Origin: Verrucomicrobiales bacterium
Lineage (GTDB): Bacteria; Verrucomicrobiota; Verrucomicrobiia; Limisphaerales; J093
Direction: 5' to 3'
Length of the DNA: 13,773 bases
Assembly: GCA_024233305.1 (NCBI GenBank)
Contig: JACKPV010000050.1
Location: forward strand, 1-13,773
Shown here: positions 7,040 through 13,670 of the stretch, in pieces
How positions within the stretch are numbered: position 1 is the stretch's first letter
How the letters are laid out: each line of letters opens with the position of its first letter
Made by a program: the position numbers and the translations under genes
The notes under the pieces: generated by a model
Seen by the model: only the letters and a program-made list of their open reading frames with translations
Told to the model about the DNA's origin: nothing
Database searches by the model: none

Positions 7040-8698
7040 ATGAAAGCGAATCCGTCCCCACTGCTCCTCGCGCTGGCTCTGTCCCTCCTGCCCGCGGGGC
7101 TCACCGCCGAGTCCGATGCCGACCGCGACGCCCGCCTCCAGTGGTGGCGCGAGGCGCGGTTCGGCATGTTCATCCACTGGGGCCCCGTCTCCTTGAAGGG
7201 CACCGAGATCGGCTGGTCACGTGGGGCCCAGATCCCCGTTGAGGAGTACGACCAGCTTTACCGGCGGTTCAACCCGACCAACTTCAACGCGCGGGCCTGG
7301 GCGGAACTGGCCCGGGCGGCCGGCATGAAATACATGGTGTTCACCACGAAGCACCACGACGGCTTCTGCATGTGGGACACGAAGCAAACCGATTTCAACA
7401 TCATGCGTTCGCCGTTCGGGCGTGACGTGGTCAAGGAACTCGCCGCGGGTTGCCGGGATCAGGGCCTCCGCTTTGCCACCTACCATTCGGTGTGTGACTG
7501 GCATCATCCCGACTTTCCGCTCACCAGTCCGGGGGGCCGGGTGCGTCGCGAGACCAGCGATCTGGACCGCTACGAGCAATACCTCCACGCCCAGGTGCGC
7601 GAGTTGATCACGAACTACGGCCCGCTCGGCATTCTGTGGTTCGACGTGCCGCAGGAGTTCGATCGTGAACGCGGCCTGCGCCTCGAAGCCCACACCCGCG
7701 CCCTGCAACCGGACATCATCATCAACAACCGCAGCGGCGCTTCCGGCGACTATGACACCCCGGAGCAACGCGTCGGCAAATACCAGGATGACCGGCCGTG
7801 GGAGACCTGCATGACCATCTGCCGGCAATGGGCCTGGAAACCGGACGACGCGATGAAGTCGCTCGAAGAATGCCTGCAAACCCTCATCCGCTGCGCCGGC
7901 GGCGACGGCAACCTGCTGTTCAACGTGGGTCCGATGCCCGACGGACGGATCGAACCCCGCCAGGTCGAACGGCTCCGCGAAATGGGCACCTGGCTCGGCC
8001 AGTTCGGCGAGACGATCTACGCCACCCGCGGCGGCCCCTTCAAGCCGGGTCCCTGGGGCGCCAGCACCCGGAAGGACCGCCGCATCTACCTGCACCTCTT
8101 CGATCCCGCTGAACCACTGGTCCTACCGCCCATCGGACCGCGGATCGTCGCCAGTTCCACCCTGACCGGCGGCAGCGCCCGCGTGGTCCAAACCGGGGAA
8201 GGCATCACCGTCAGCGTGCCCGAAGCCGCCCGCCGGGAGATCGACACCATCGTGGTCCTCGAGCTCGATGGGCCCGCCACCACCATTCCCGCCGTCGGCC
8301 TTTATCCCGCCAGCCTCACCTCGGGTCGGCCGGCCACGGCCTCGAACGTGTTCATGCGAATGAGCCAGTATGCGGCCGCCAAGGCGGTGGATGAGGATGA
8401 CGGCACCCGGTGGGCCACCGATTCGGGAACCCCCTCAGCTTGGATCGAGGTGGACCTCGGGCAGCCCACGCTCATCGGCAGGGTCCGAATCGATGAGGCT
8501 TTCGCGGGGCGCGTTCGCTCGTTCACCCTCGACTATCGTGACGGCGACGAATGGAAGCCGATCCTCGCGGGCAGCGAACTGGGCGAACACTTCACGCAAG
8601 GCTTCCCGCCCGTGACCGCACGTGTCGTTCGGCTGAGCATCTTGGAAGCGACGGAAGGTCCGACCCTGAACGAGTTCGCCTTGTATCCGCCGAAGTAG
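7040..8698 (+). CDS. Exported alpha-L-fucosidase (GH29) with C-terminal discoidin-like domain
   Basis: A 552-aa enzyme predicted to remove terminal alpha-L-fucose from glycans by a retaining mechanism. The ATG at 7040 gives a signal peptide (MKANPSPLLLALALSLLPAGLTA); a GTG at 7013 is a poorer start. The GH29 barrel covers residues ~27-330. It includes the FIHWGPVS motif (H46), TKHHDGF (H105, H106) and ILWFD, where D202 is the expected nucleophile. NNRSG and the LLFNVGPMPDG stretch are also typical. A beta-sandwich follows. Residues ~425-552 (ATASNVFMRMSQYAAAKAVD, then WATDSG and a WIEVDLGQP strand) form an F5/8 type C-like carbohydrate-binding module. The enzyme probably works in the periplasm or outside the cell. 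It follows the acyltransferase by 48 bases and may share its transcript. The linkage specificity cannot be read from sequence. No sulfatase is present to support fucoidan specifically. Confidence 0.94.
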   Translation: MKANPSPLLLALALSLLPAGLTAESDADRDARLQWWREARFGMFIHWGPVSLKGTEIGWSRGAQIPVEEYDQLYRRFNPTNFNARAWAELARAAGMKYMVFTTKHHDGFCMWDTKQTDFNIMRSPFGRDVVKELAAGCRDQGLRFATYHSVCDWHHPDFPLTSPGGRVRRETSDLDRYEQYLHAQVRELITNYGPLGILWFDVPQEFDRERGLRLEAHTRALQPDIIINNRSGASGDYDTPEQRVGKYQDDRPWETCMTICRQWAWKPDDAMKSLEECLQTLIRCAGGDGNLLFNVGPMPDGRIEPRQVERLREMGTWLGQFGETIYATRGGPFKPGPWGASTRKDRRIYLHLFDPAEPLVLPPIGPRIVASSTLTGGSARVVQTGEGITVSVPEAARREIDTIVVLELDGPATTIPAVGLYPASLTSGRPATASNVFMRMSQYAAAKAVDEDDGTRWATDSGTPSAWIEVDLGQPTLIGRVRIDEAFAGRVRSFTLDYRDGDEWKPILAGSELGEHFTQGFPPVTARVVRLSILEATEGPTLNEFALYPPK

Positions 8699-8758
8699 AC
8701 ACTTACCCGCACGCGCAACAAGGCCTCCCCGACGCGTGGCGCCCTGCCGGTTCAGTTC

Positions 8759-10087
8759 TCATTCCCCTCGGGTCGCCGGGCGAGGCGGAGCGGCGGTCCA
8801 GTCTTCCAGATGGATCTGGGATACCGGCACCGTTTCGCCGCTCAGAAACAACACCAACCGCTTGCCGTCGGTAAAGAACGGATCCCCCGTGAGATTGCGC
8901 TGCGGCGTTTCGCGGGAAGCCTGCCCCACGCCTCCCACCAACGTGACGGTTCCCACCGAGCCGGAGGTCACCATCTCCTGCGCCAGGTAATCCCGCGCCT
9001 CATCCACATCGGGGTCGATCTTGTGCGTGACCCAACCCGGCGCTTTGAAAGTGAAGCGCAGTCCGATGTCCCGGCTGATCTGGCCCACCAACACCACCTG
9101 ACCTTCACAAGTAAACGGAGCCAGCCAGAGTCGGAGATGGTTCCGTTCATGGATGGTTGCTCGGGCCTTCTGCAAAGCCATGTCCTGACGTCGCCCAAAG
9201 AGGTACAGCGAGCTGATGGGGGAGTTCTCCCAGGTCCGGTTGAAAACAAAGCTGCCGATCAGCCTGAACACGTTGCCAAAGGTCAGGACTTCGGTGAGGT
9301 CCCACCCCTGCCGGGCAAACGCCAGTCCAATGTCCCCTGGATCCCCCACGACCACCAGGTTGACCGGGTCTCCAGAGCCTCGTCCACGACGATCGCTCAC
9401 CGCCGCGGGCAGCGATTCCAGGGCCGACCGGACTTCCGACCGGGTGTAGTCCGGGATGGAGTTCGTTGGATACAGGGACTGGAAATCCACCCGTTGGAAG
9501 TCAAAACGCCGTTCCGGCGCGTAGGTGAAAAACTCGAAGCGCCGAAAATCCATTTCGCCGAGCAACTCGACCCGCAGATGCTTGGCGCCCCGGTCGAGGG
9601 TGGTGAACACGAAGCCGTCGTTGGTGCTGTGGGGCGGTAGCAGCAGCGGGAGGCTCTTGCCTTCCATGAAGTCGCCGACCCGGCGGTTGCGCTTGCTCGC
9701 CCAGGTCTTGCGGAACATGTAGGCCACCTCAGCCGGCGAGAAATAATTGGGATCGAGGCTCGCCGGCAGAAAATAATAGGCGTTGGTATAGTTATTCTCC
9801 AGTCGCAACCAGACGGGTTGGATGTGCTTCTTGTGGAGCGGCAGGTCGAACATCCGACTGGCCTCCCGTCGGCTGAGCACGGCCACGGAAGCAACGATGG
9901 GCCCGTTGGTCTGGATCTGAGTGCGCTCAAGCTGGGGCTGATAGTCTGCCGGCGCGGGCTTGAAGGACGCACACCCGGAAGCCAGGACGAGGGCCAGCCA
10001 GCAGACAACCAGGATTGAAAGCCGCCCTGCGACAGGTTCCTGACTAGCGGCGCGCGGCGACAACCGAATGAAGTGCTGCGACTGCAT
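8759..10087 (-). CDS. Lipoprotein with LssY C-terminal domain
   Basis: Counted from the ATG at 10087 it has 442 aa. The signal ends in a lipobox (VLASGC; Cys39), so it should be a lipid-anchored envelope protein. The middle is a beta-rich domain (for example PLHKKHIQPVWLRLENNYTN). The last ~200 residues match the LssY C-terminal domain: NLVVVGDPGDIGLAFARQGW, LYLFGRRQDMALQK, RNHLRLWLAPF and THKIDPDVDEARDYL. In LssY itself this domain follows a PAP2-type membrane phosphatase, which is absent here; the domain's function is unknown. The frame continues upstream to a GTG at 10162, adding a hydrophobic prepilin-like stretch, and a strong SD lies at 10193-10200, so the true start is uncertain. It lies downstream of the regulator on the same strand and is probably in its operon. 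It converges on the fucosidase gene, with 60 bases between the stops and no clear terminator. Confidence 0.82.
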   Translation of the reverse strand: MQSQHFIRLSPRAASQEPVAGRLSILVVCWLALVLASGCASFKPAPADYQPQLERTQIQTNGPIVASVAVLSRREASRMFDLPLHKKHIQPVWLRLENNYTNAYYFLPASLDPNYFSPAEVAYMFRKTWASKRNRRVGDFMEGKSLPLLLPPHSTNDGFVFTTLDRGAKHLRVELLGEMDFRRFEFFTYAPERRFDFQRVDFQSLYPTNSIPDYTRSEVRSALESLPAAVSDRRGRGSGDPVNLVVVGDPGDIGLAFARQGWDLTEVLTFGNVFRLIGSFVFNRTWENSPISSLYLFGRRQDMALQKARATIHERNHLRLWLAPFTCEGQVVLVGQISRDIGLRFTFKAPGWVTHKIDPDVDEARDYLAQEMVTSGSVGTVTLVGGVGQASRETPQRNLTGDPFFTDGKRLVLFLSGETVPVSQIHLEDWTAAPPRPATRGE

Positions 10088-10192
10088 TCCGACGGCCAAG
10101 GTACCCGTGGCTAGCAGCGTGACAAGGGTAAACCCTGAACTCAACGGGTGGACTACGAACACGACGATCCCGCGTCGAGCCTCGCTCTGGAG

Positions 10193-10200
10193 ACCTCCTT
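10193..10200 (-). promoter_or_regulatory. Consensus Shine-Dalgarno with no start at normal spacing
   Basis: On the minus strand this reads AAGGAGGT, a full match to the anti-SD, 17 bases after the regulator's TAG stop. The nearest start in the lipoprotein frame is GTG at 10162, 30 bases on; the better-placed ATG is 105 bases on. A small stem (GAGC-GAG-GCTC) in between could shorten the effective distance to the GTG. If used, the lipoprotein would gain 25 N-terminal residues. Confidence 0.45.
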
Positions 10201-10216
10201 CCAGGGGCCGGGCGTT

Positions 10217-11821
10217 CTATCCGGCAGGATTGAGCCCTCCAAGTACCAACCCATGCCTGATCGAAACGACCAAGGAGTCGAACTTCACGTAGCGGCGGAG
10301 GTACCAGTCACATCGTTCCGGAAAGTCCGGCCGGAGTTCCACCAGCTTGCCGACCTCACGCCGGGCCTCTTCTCGACGGGCCAGGTGGGCCAGCGCCACG
10401 GCTTTCATCAAGGGATCCCAGAAACTGGCCGGCGTCTTGAAACTGAACGCGTGATCGCAGGCCTCCATGAACTCTCCCCGCCGCAAGGCATCCAGCCAAA
10501 GACCACCACGGACCACGGGAAGGTGAAACGGGTTCAGGCGCATCGCCTGCAAGGACAACTCGGGCCCGAGTTCCCAAGCCCCGGTCAAGGTCAGAACATA
10601 CCCCAAGCCGTCCAAAGACAGGAGCGAGTCCGGGTTCAACGCCAACGCATCCATCGCCTCACGCCGCGCTTCCTCGACGTTGTCGCTCAACACGAGCACG
10701 TACGCGAGAATCGTACGGACCCGCTGGTCAAACGGCGACAGCCGCACGGCTTGCCGCGCCAACTCAACGGCTCGATCGATGGTCGAGGATTCCCTCAGGA
10801 CACCGTGGGCGTAGCCGAATCCCAATAATCGGGCGAGGTAACCCCAGCAAGGGGCACAGTCAGGGTGGTTCTGGACAGCTTGCTCCAGGGACTCGAGGGC
10901 CTCCCCGAAGGCGCCCGGGGCGAGGGACCTCTCGAAATGATGATAACGCATCACCGCTTCGTAGGCGCCATGGCCAGAAGACGCCTGCTGCGGAAGTCGC
11001 TCCCGCATGTGCCGGGCCACCACACCGCATTCCCCCGCAATCATTGCCGCCAACGAGGAAACCAACTCGCCCAAGAAACTGCCGCGCTCCGGTCCGGGCA
11101 CCGGCATGGACCAGCTTTGCCCCCATACTACCTGCCTGCGGGCGACGCGCAGGACCTGGACGGATACGCGAACGTCCTTGCCGTTCTGTGTGAAGGTCCC
11201 CCTCACCTCATAGCCGGCCGCCGCTTCGCCGTTGCGCGGATCCTCCTCACCGACACCCAACAGGATCTCGGTTTCACGGTACTGGCTCAATTCGATCGCC
11301 AGTTCGGCCGCCAGACCCTGGGCCAGGTAATCACAGGCGGCATCATCCGTGAGATTGCGAAACGGCATCACCAGGATGCGCGGCCAGATCTCCGACGAGT
11401 CTTCCGCCGAAGGCTCGCGCCGGTCGGTCGGCGGGACGGGACGCTGGAATCGCGGCCGGTAGGTGCCCTTGGGCAGGACGATCTCCACCGAATCGCCGGC
11501 ACCACGCGCCAGGAAGTAGCTTCTCAGCGCGCGTCGAACCCGGCTGGCGAGCATCCGCACCGCGGGGTCGGACACCGGGTCAAATTCGGTGCCCCGATTC
11601 AGCACCTTCGACGCGATTGCCTGCTGACTGACCTCCTCGTCGCGATCGGCCAGGCCGGCTTCGACGACGTGCTGCAGGAACCGGCGGGACTTCGGGGCGG
11701 AGGCAAAATCGGGGCTGGCGAGGATTCGTTCGAGTTGAGCCAGCACCTCCTGCCGGGACACAGTGGTGCCAGGATCACCGTCCGTGACCTGGGAGGCCGG
11801 TTTCTCGCCGCAATTGCCCAC
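10217..11821 (-). CDS. Winged-helix / TolB-like / TPR regulatory protein
   Basis: 534 aa. Residues ~25-125 match the N-terminal DNA-binding-like module found in adenylate-cyclase-like and SARP-like regulators: KSRRFLQHVVEAGLADR, then FDPVSDPAVRMLASRVRRAL and LPKGTYRPRF. Residues ~147-265 form a FlgO/TolB-N-like domain (PRILVMPFRNLTDDAACDYL, then an AELAIELSQ helix). From ~280 to 520 are tetratricopeptide-type helices (HPDCAPCWGYLARLLG, ALNPDSLLSLDGLGYV). No transmembrane segment or catalytic cyclase domain is seen. This domain order suggests a transcription regulator that senses a partner through its TPR part. The start is a GTG with no good SD; an internal GTG at codon 21 (VSRQEV) is possible. 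A palindrome and phased repeats sit 30-60 bases upstream, fitting autoregulation (inference). The LssY-domain lipoprotein follows in the same frame after a single TAG, so the two are probably co-expressed. Confidence 0.82.
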   Translation of the reverse strand: MGNCGEKPASQVTDGDPGTTVSRQEVLAQLERILASPDFASAPKSRRFLQHVVEAGLADRDEEVSQQAIASKVLNRGTEFDPVSDPAVRMLASRVRRALRSYFLARGAGDSVEIVLPKGTYRPRFQRPVPPTDRREPSAEDSSEIWPRILVMPFRNLTDDAACDYLAQGLAAELAIELSQYRETEILLGVGEEDPRNGEAAAGYEVRGTFTQNGKDVRVSVQVLRVARRQVVWGQSWSMPVPGPERGSFLGELVSSLAAMIAGECGVVARHMRERLPQQASSGHGAYEAVMRYHHFERSLAPGAFGEALESLEQAVQNHPDCAPCWGYLARLLGFGYAHGVLRESSTIDRAVELARQAVRLSPFDQRVRTILAYVLVLSDNVEEARREAMDALALNPDSLLSLDGLGYVLTLTGAWELGPELSLQAMRLNPFHLPVVRGGLWLDALRRGEFMEACDHAFSFKTPASFWDPLMKAVALAHLARREEARREVGKLVELRPDFPERCDWYLRRYVKFDSLVVSIRHGLVLGGLNPAG

Positions 11822-11850
11822 TGGATCGAAAGCGTTTCACAACAACGCCG

Positions 11851-11880
11851 TTACCGTAACTTACGGTCACTTACTTCAGC
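11851..11880 (-). promoter_or_regulatory. Candidate operator: 15-bp palindrome in 10-bp-phased repeats
   Basis: ACCGTAA-C-TTACGGT (11853-11867) is a perfect palindrome. On the plus strand TTAC occurs at 11851, 11861 and 11871, exactly one helical turn apart; the first two units fit TTACnGTnAC and the third is degenerate. The site lies 30 bases before the regulator start. Phased direct repeats are the usual binding pattern of OmpR/SARP-type winged helices, which the regulator's N-terminus resembles. Confidence 0.5.
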
Positions 11881-11892
11881 TCGGGATGGCTG

Positions 11893-11913
11893 TCAAGGCA
11901 CGGTTCAAGGCAC
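11893..11913 (+). repeat. Tandem 9-bp direct repeat
   Basis: TCAAGGCAC occurs at 11893-11901 and again at 11905-11913 (12-bp period), running into the left arm of the inverted-repeat element. CAAGGC of the second copy (11906-11911) also pairs with GCCTTG at 11936-11941, giving a hairpin around the left arm. Confidence 0.4.
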
Positions 11914-12072
11914 TCACTCGGGTGGGCGCATCTCAGCCTTGTCCAACCCAGACAACCAGGGGAATTGGGGTGCGGAGCGGATTCCGCCGCCCCAGCGGGA
12001 AGTCAACCCTCGAGCGGCCGGATGGGCTACGCGCTCCGAAAATCCTGAGATGCGCTCCACTCGGGTGGGCAA
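11911..12072. repeat. MITE-like or dispersed inverted-repeat element (~160 bp)
   Basis: The perfect inverted pair GCGCATCTCAG (11926-11936) and CTGAGATGCGC (12045-12055) is flanked outward by a near-palindromic block, CACTCGGGTGGGC, present identically at 11915-11927 and 12058-12070. Because that block is nearly palindromic, the arms align as inverted ends of ~27 bp with one gap and a few mismatches. The interior is noncoding and GC-rich, and includes an imperfect hairpin around 11970-11996. No transposase and no clear target duplication are seen. It could be a nonautonomous mobile element or a dispersed intergenic repeat pair. It occupies the region between the divergent regulator and porin-like genes. 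Confidence 0.45.
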
Positions 12073-12094
12073 AGTCGGCAATACGCGGCACACG

Positions 12095-13201
12095 ATGCAC
12101 ATGATTCAGATTCACTCCAGCTTGTCCGCACCGAGCCCGTCTCCCCCTGACCGCCTCGGGGGCAGCCTCCCGGAAACGGGTGGGCCGGGCAACGGTCTCC
12201 CAGTCCAGCCAGACTCCCGTCGATCTGCCAGGCGAGGTGCCGCCCGGGCTCATGCCACCCGGGCCGGGGTCATGGCTCTGACCCTGCTCCTCCCCCCACC
12301 GATGCTTGCCGAGGAGGGCGGCGCCGGACACTACCTTCCCGGGGCCACCGCGTCGTTCATTGACGCGTTTCCCGGTCGGACCGCCCTGGCGGTTGTGCCC
12401 TCGTTCGTTTCCTACCAGGGCAGCGCCCGCGCTTCGCGCAACATCCCGATCATCGGCGGATCGGCCCTGGGGCTGGATGCCACCGTTTACTCCGCGACGG
12501 TTCCCGTGATCTACCAGACCCCACTGGAATTGTTGGGCGGGCACTACGCCGGGGGGGCAATCTTCCCCTATGTCTGGCTGGAAACGAGTGCCAGCCTCTC
12601 GTTCGCGAACCCGGCTCTCCCATCGGGGTTTCGCCGGGACACGGCCAACGGCCTGGGGGACATCGCCCTGCTGCCCTTCATGCTGGGATGGGTGTGGGGC
12701 GACGTGAAATCCGACGTCCGGCTGGTGGTCTACGCACCCACGGGCGACTACGACCCAGTTCGACTGGCGAATGTGGGACGCAATTACTGGACCTTCGATC
12801 CGGGGGTCTCGGTCAGCTACCTCAGCAGTAAGATCGGTCTCGAGGCCAGCGCCTTCGCCGGCGTCTGCTTCAACACCGTCAACGACGAGACCGACTACCG
12901 GACGGGAGAACCGTTTCACCTCGACGCGACGCTCGCCCAGCACCTGCCCCTCGGTCAACTGGGCGTGTTCGGTCTCGGGGCCAACGCGTTCTATTACCAG
13001 CAGATCACCGGCGACTCCGGCTCCGGGGCCATACTGGGAGATTTCAAGGGGCGAACCGTCGGCATCGGGCCGGTGCTCTCCTGGGCCACCAAGGTGGGCA
13101 GGACGGATCTGATCATGGAGCTCAAATGGTTGCCGGAACTGAGCGTCGAGAACCGTCTCGAAGGCGATCACGTCTGGCTCAAGGTCGCCTTGCTCTTCTG
13201 A
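12095..13201 (+). CDS. Outer-membrane beta-barrel, phenol-degradation MetA/transporter type
   Basis: The protein has 368 aa if started at the ATG at 12095, or 309 aa from the ATG at 12272. Upstream of 12272 lies an Arg-rich stretch (RRSARRGAARAHATRAG) which, with the following ALTLLLPPPMLA, would make a Tat- or Sec-like signal; starting at 12272 leaves no positive N-region, so the longer form is preferred with caution. The mature part is rich in alternating amphipathic strands: FPYVWLETSASLSF, the GDIALLPFMLGW motif, RLVVYAPTGDYDPVRLANVG, YWTFDPGVSVSYLS, GVFGLGANAFYYQQ and an ending in aromatic Phe (LKVALLF). This matches the MetA-pathway/SphA-like outer-membrane family often annotated as transporter. 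These barrels are thought to pass hydrophobic compounds. No degradation genes lie nearby, so the substrate is unknown. A 10-bp inverted repeat follows the stop by 35 bases. Confidence 0.78.
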   Translation: MHMIQIHSSLSAPSPSPPDRLGGSLPETGGPGNGLPVQPDSRRSARRGAARAHATRAGVMALTLLLPPPMLAEEGGAGHYLPGATASFIDAFPGRTALAVVPSFVSYQGSARASRNIPIIGGSALGLDATVYSATVPVIYQTPLELLGGHYAGGAIFPYVWLETSASLSFANPALPSGFRRDTANGLGDIALLPFMLGWVWGDVKSDVRLVVYAPTGDYDPVRLANVGRNYWTFDPGVSVSYLSSKIGLEASAFAGVCFNTVNDETDYRTGEPFHLDATLAQHLPLGQLGVFGLGANAFYYQQITGDSGSGAILGDFKGRTVGIGPVLSWATKVGRTDLIMELKWLPELSVENRLEGDHVWLKVALLF

Positions 13202-13236
13202 CCATGGAAACGAGGTTCCGCCCCGATCCAGAGGGT

Positions 13237-13279
13237 CGACTGGCTTTGAAGCAGGTGGGGCAAACGGGCAAGCCAGTCG
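13237..13279 (+). terminator. 10-bp inverted repeat after the barrel gene, possible terminator
   Basis: CGACTGGCTT (13237-13246) and AAGCCAGTCG (13270-13279) are perfect complements around a 23-base loop, 35 bases after the stop at 13201. The loop is longer than usual and no T run follows, so it could instead be a bidirectional stem, an operator or an element end. Confidence 0.35.
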
Positions 13280-13435
13280 GATCCCCCGTTGAGCGCGAAA
13301 TGTGATGCGTCCGCAGCCTGCTCCCCAGTCAGCACAGCGCTCGCATTCCATCGGCGCCGTCGTCGCATCAACCAGCCTTCTGGCAGCGCTGTTGCTGCGG
13401 GAAGGCGAAGAACTGTCTCAGGTCTTACCACCATT
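13280..13435. other. Intergenic stretch without a firm gene
   Basis: A 48-codon ORF from the ATG at 13305 to a stop at 13449-13451 (beginning MRPQPAPQSAQ, with the hydrophobic stretch VVASTSLLAALLL) overlaps the start of the next small ORF. It has no clear SD or family match and is not called as a gene. Confidence 0.3.
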
Positions 13436-13639
13436 ATGTCGCCTGCGCTGACAGCTTGTGCCTGCGGGATGGCCTTGCTGGCCGCGACCGGCGTCCATGG
13501 CCAGGATGCGTCCCCGCCGCCCCCGAGACTGATTCCTCAGATAACCGTCGATATCGCCCTGACGTTGGCGAAATGCCCGAGGATTGAAGCGCCTTCCGGC
13601 ACGACCGGAACGCCGCTTGTCAAAGTGCTCAGTCAGTGA
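13436..13639 (+). CDS. Possible small exported protein (67 aa)
   Basis: From the ATG at 13436 the peptide begins MSPALTACACGMALLAATG and continues VHGQDASPPPP, resembling a signal peptide with a cleavage site near HGQ-DA. The tail (LIPQITVDIALTLAKC and onward) is short and matches no family I recognise. The same frame is open upstream to an ATG at 13289, but that extension reads as Arg-rich noise. No SD is evident. It ends 31 bases before the start of the next exported protein, so it could be a truncated relic or a small leader gene. Codon use is ordinary. Confidence 0.3.
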   Translation: MSPALTACACGMALLAATGVHGQDASPPPPRLIPQITVDIALTLAKCPRIEAPSGTTGTPLVKVLSQ

Positions 13640-13670
13640 GAAATGCAAAGCCCAAAGATGAGGTGACAAA

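Noticed and set aside
5696..7177. Minus-strand 493-codon frame opposite the acyltransferase
   Set aside because: Gln/Glu/Pro-rich shadow with no recognisable domain, opposite a clear membrane protein.
10865..12094. Plus-strand extension upstream of the beta-barrel gene
   Set aside because: It is antisense to the regulator and then runs through the inverted-repeat element; no signal or family resemblance appears before about 12095.
11763..12104. Plus-strand ORF (MVPGSPSV start) across the regulator promoter
   Set aside because: It spans the operator-like site and the inverted-repeat element, with no family resemblance or SD; probably a spurious frame over a repeat.
11933..13351. Minus-strand 472-codon frame opposite the beta-barrel gene
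   Set aside because: Compositional shadow; the plus strand shows coherent barrel strands and a terminal Phe.
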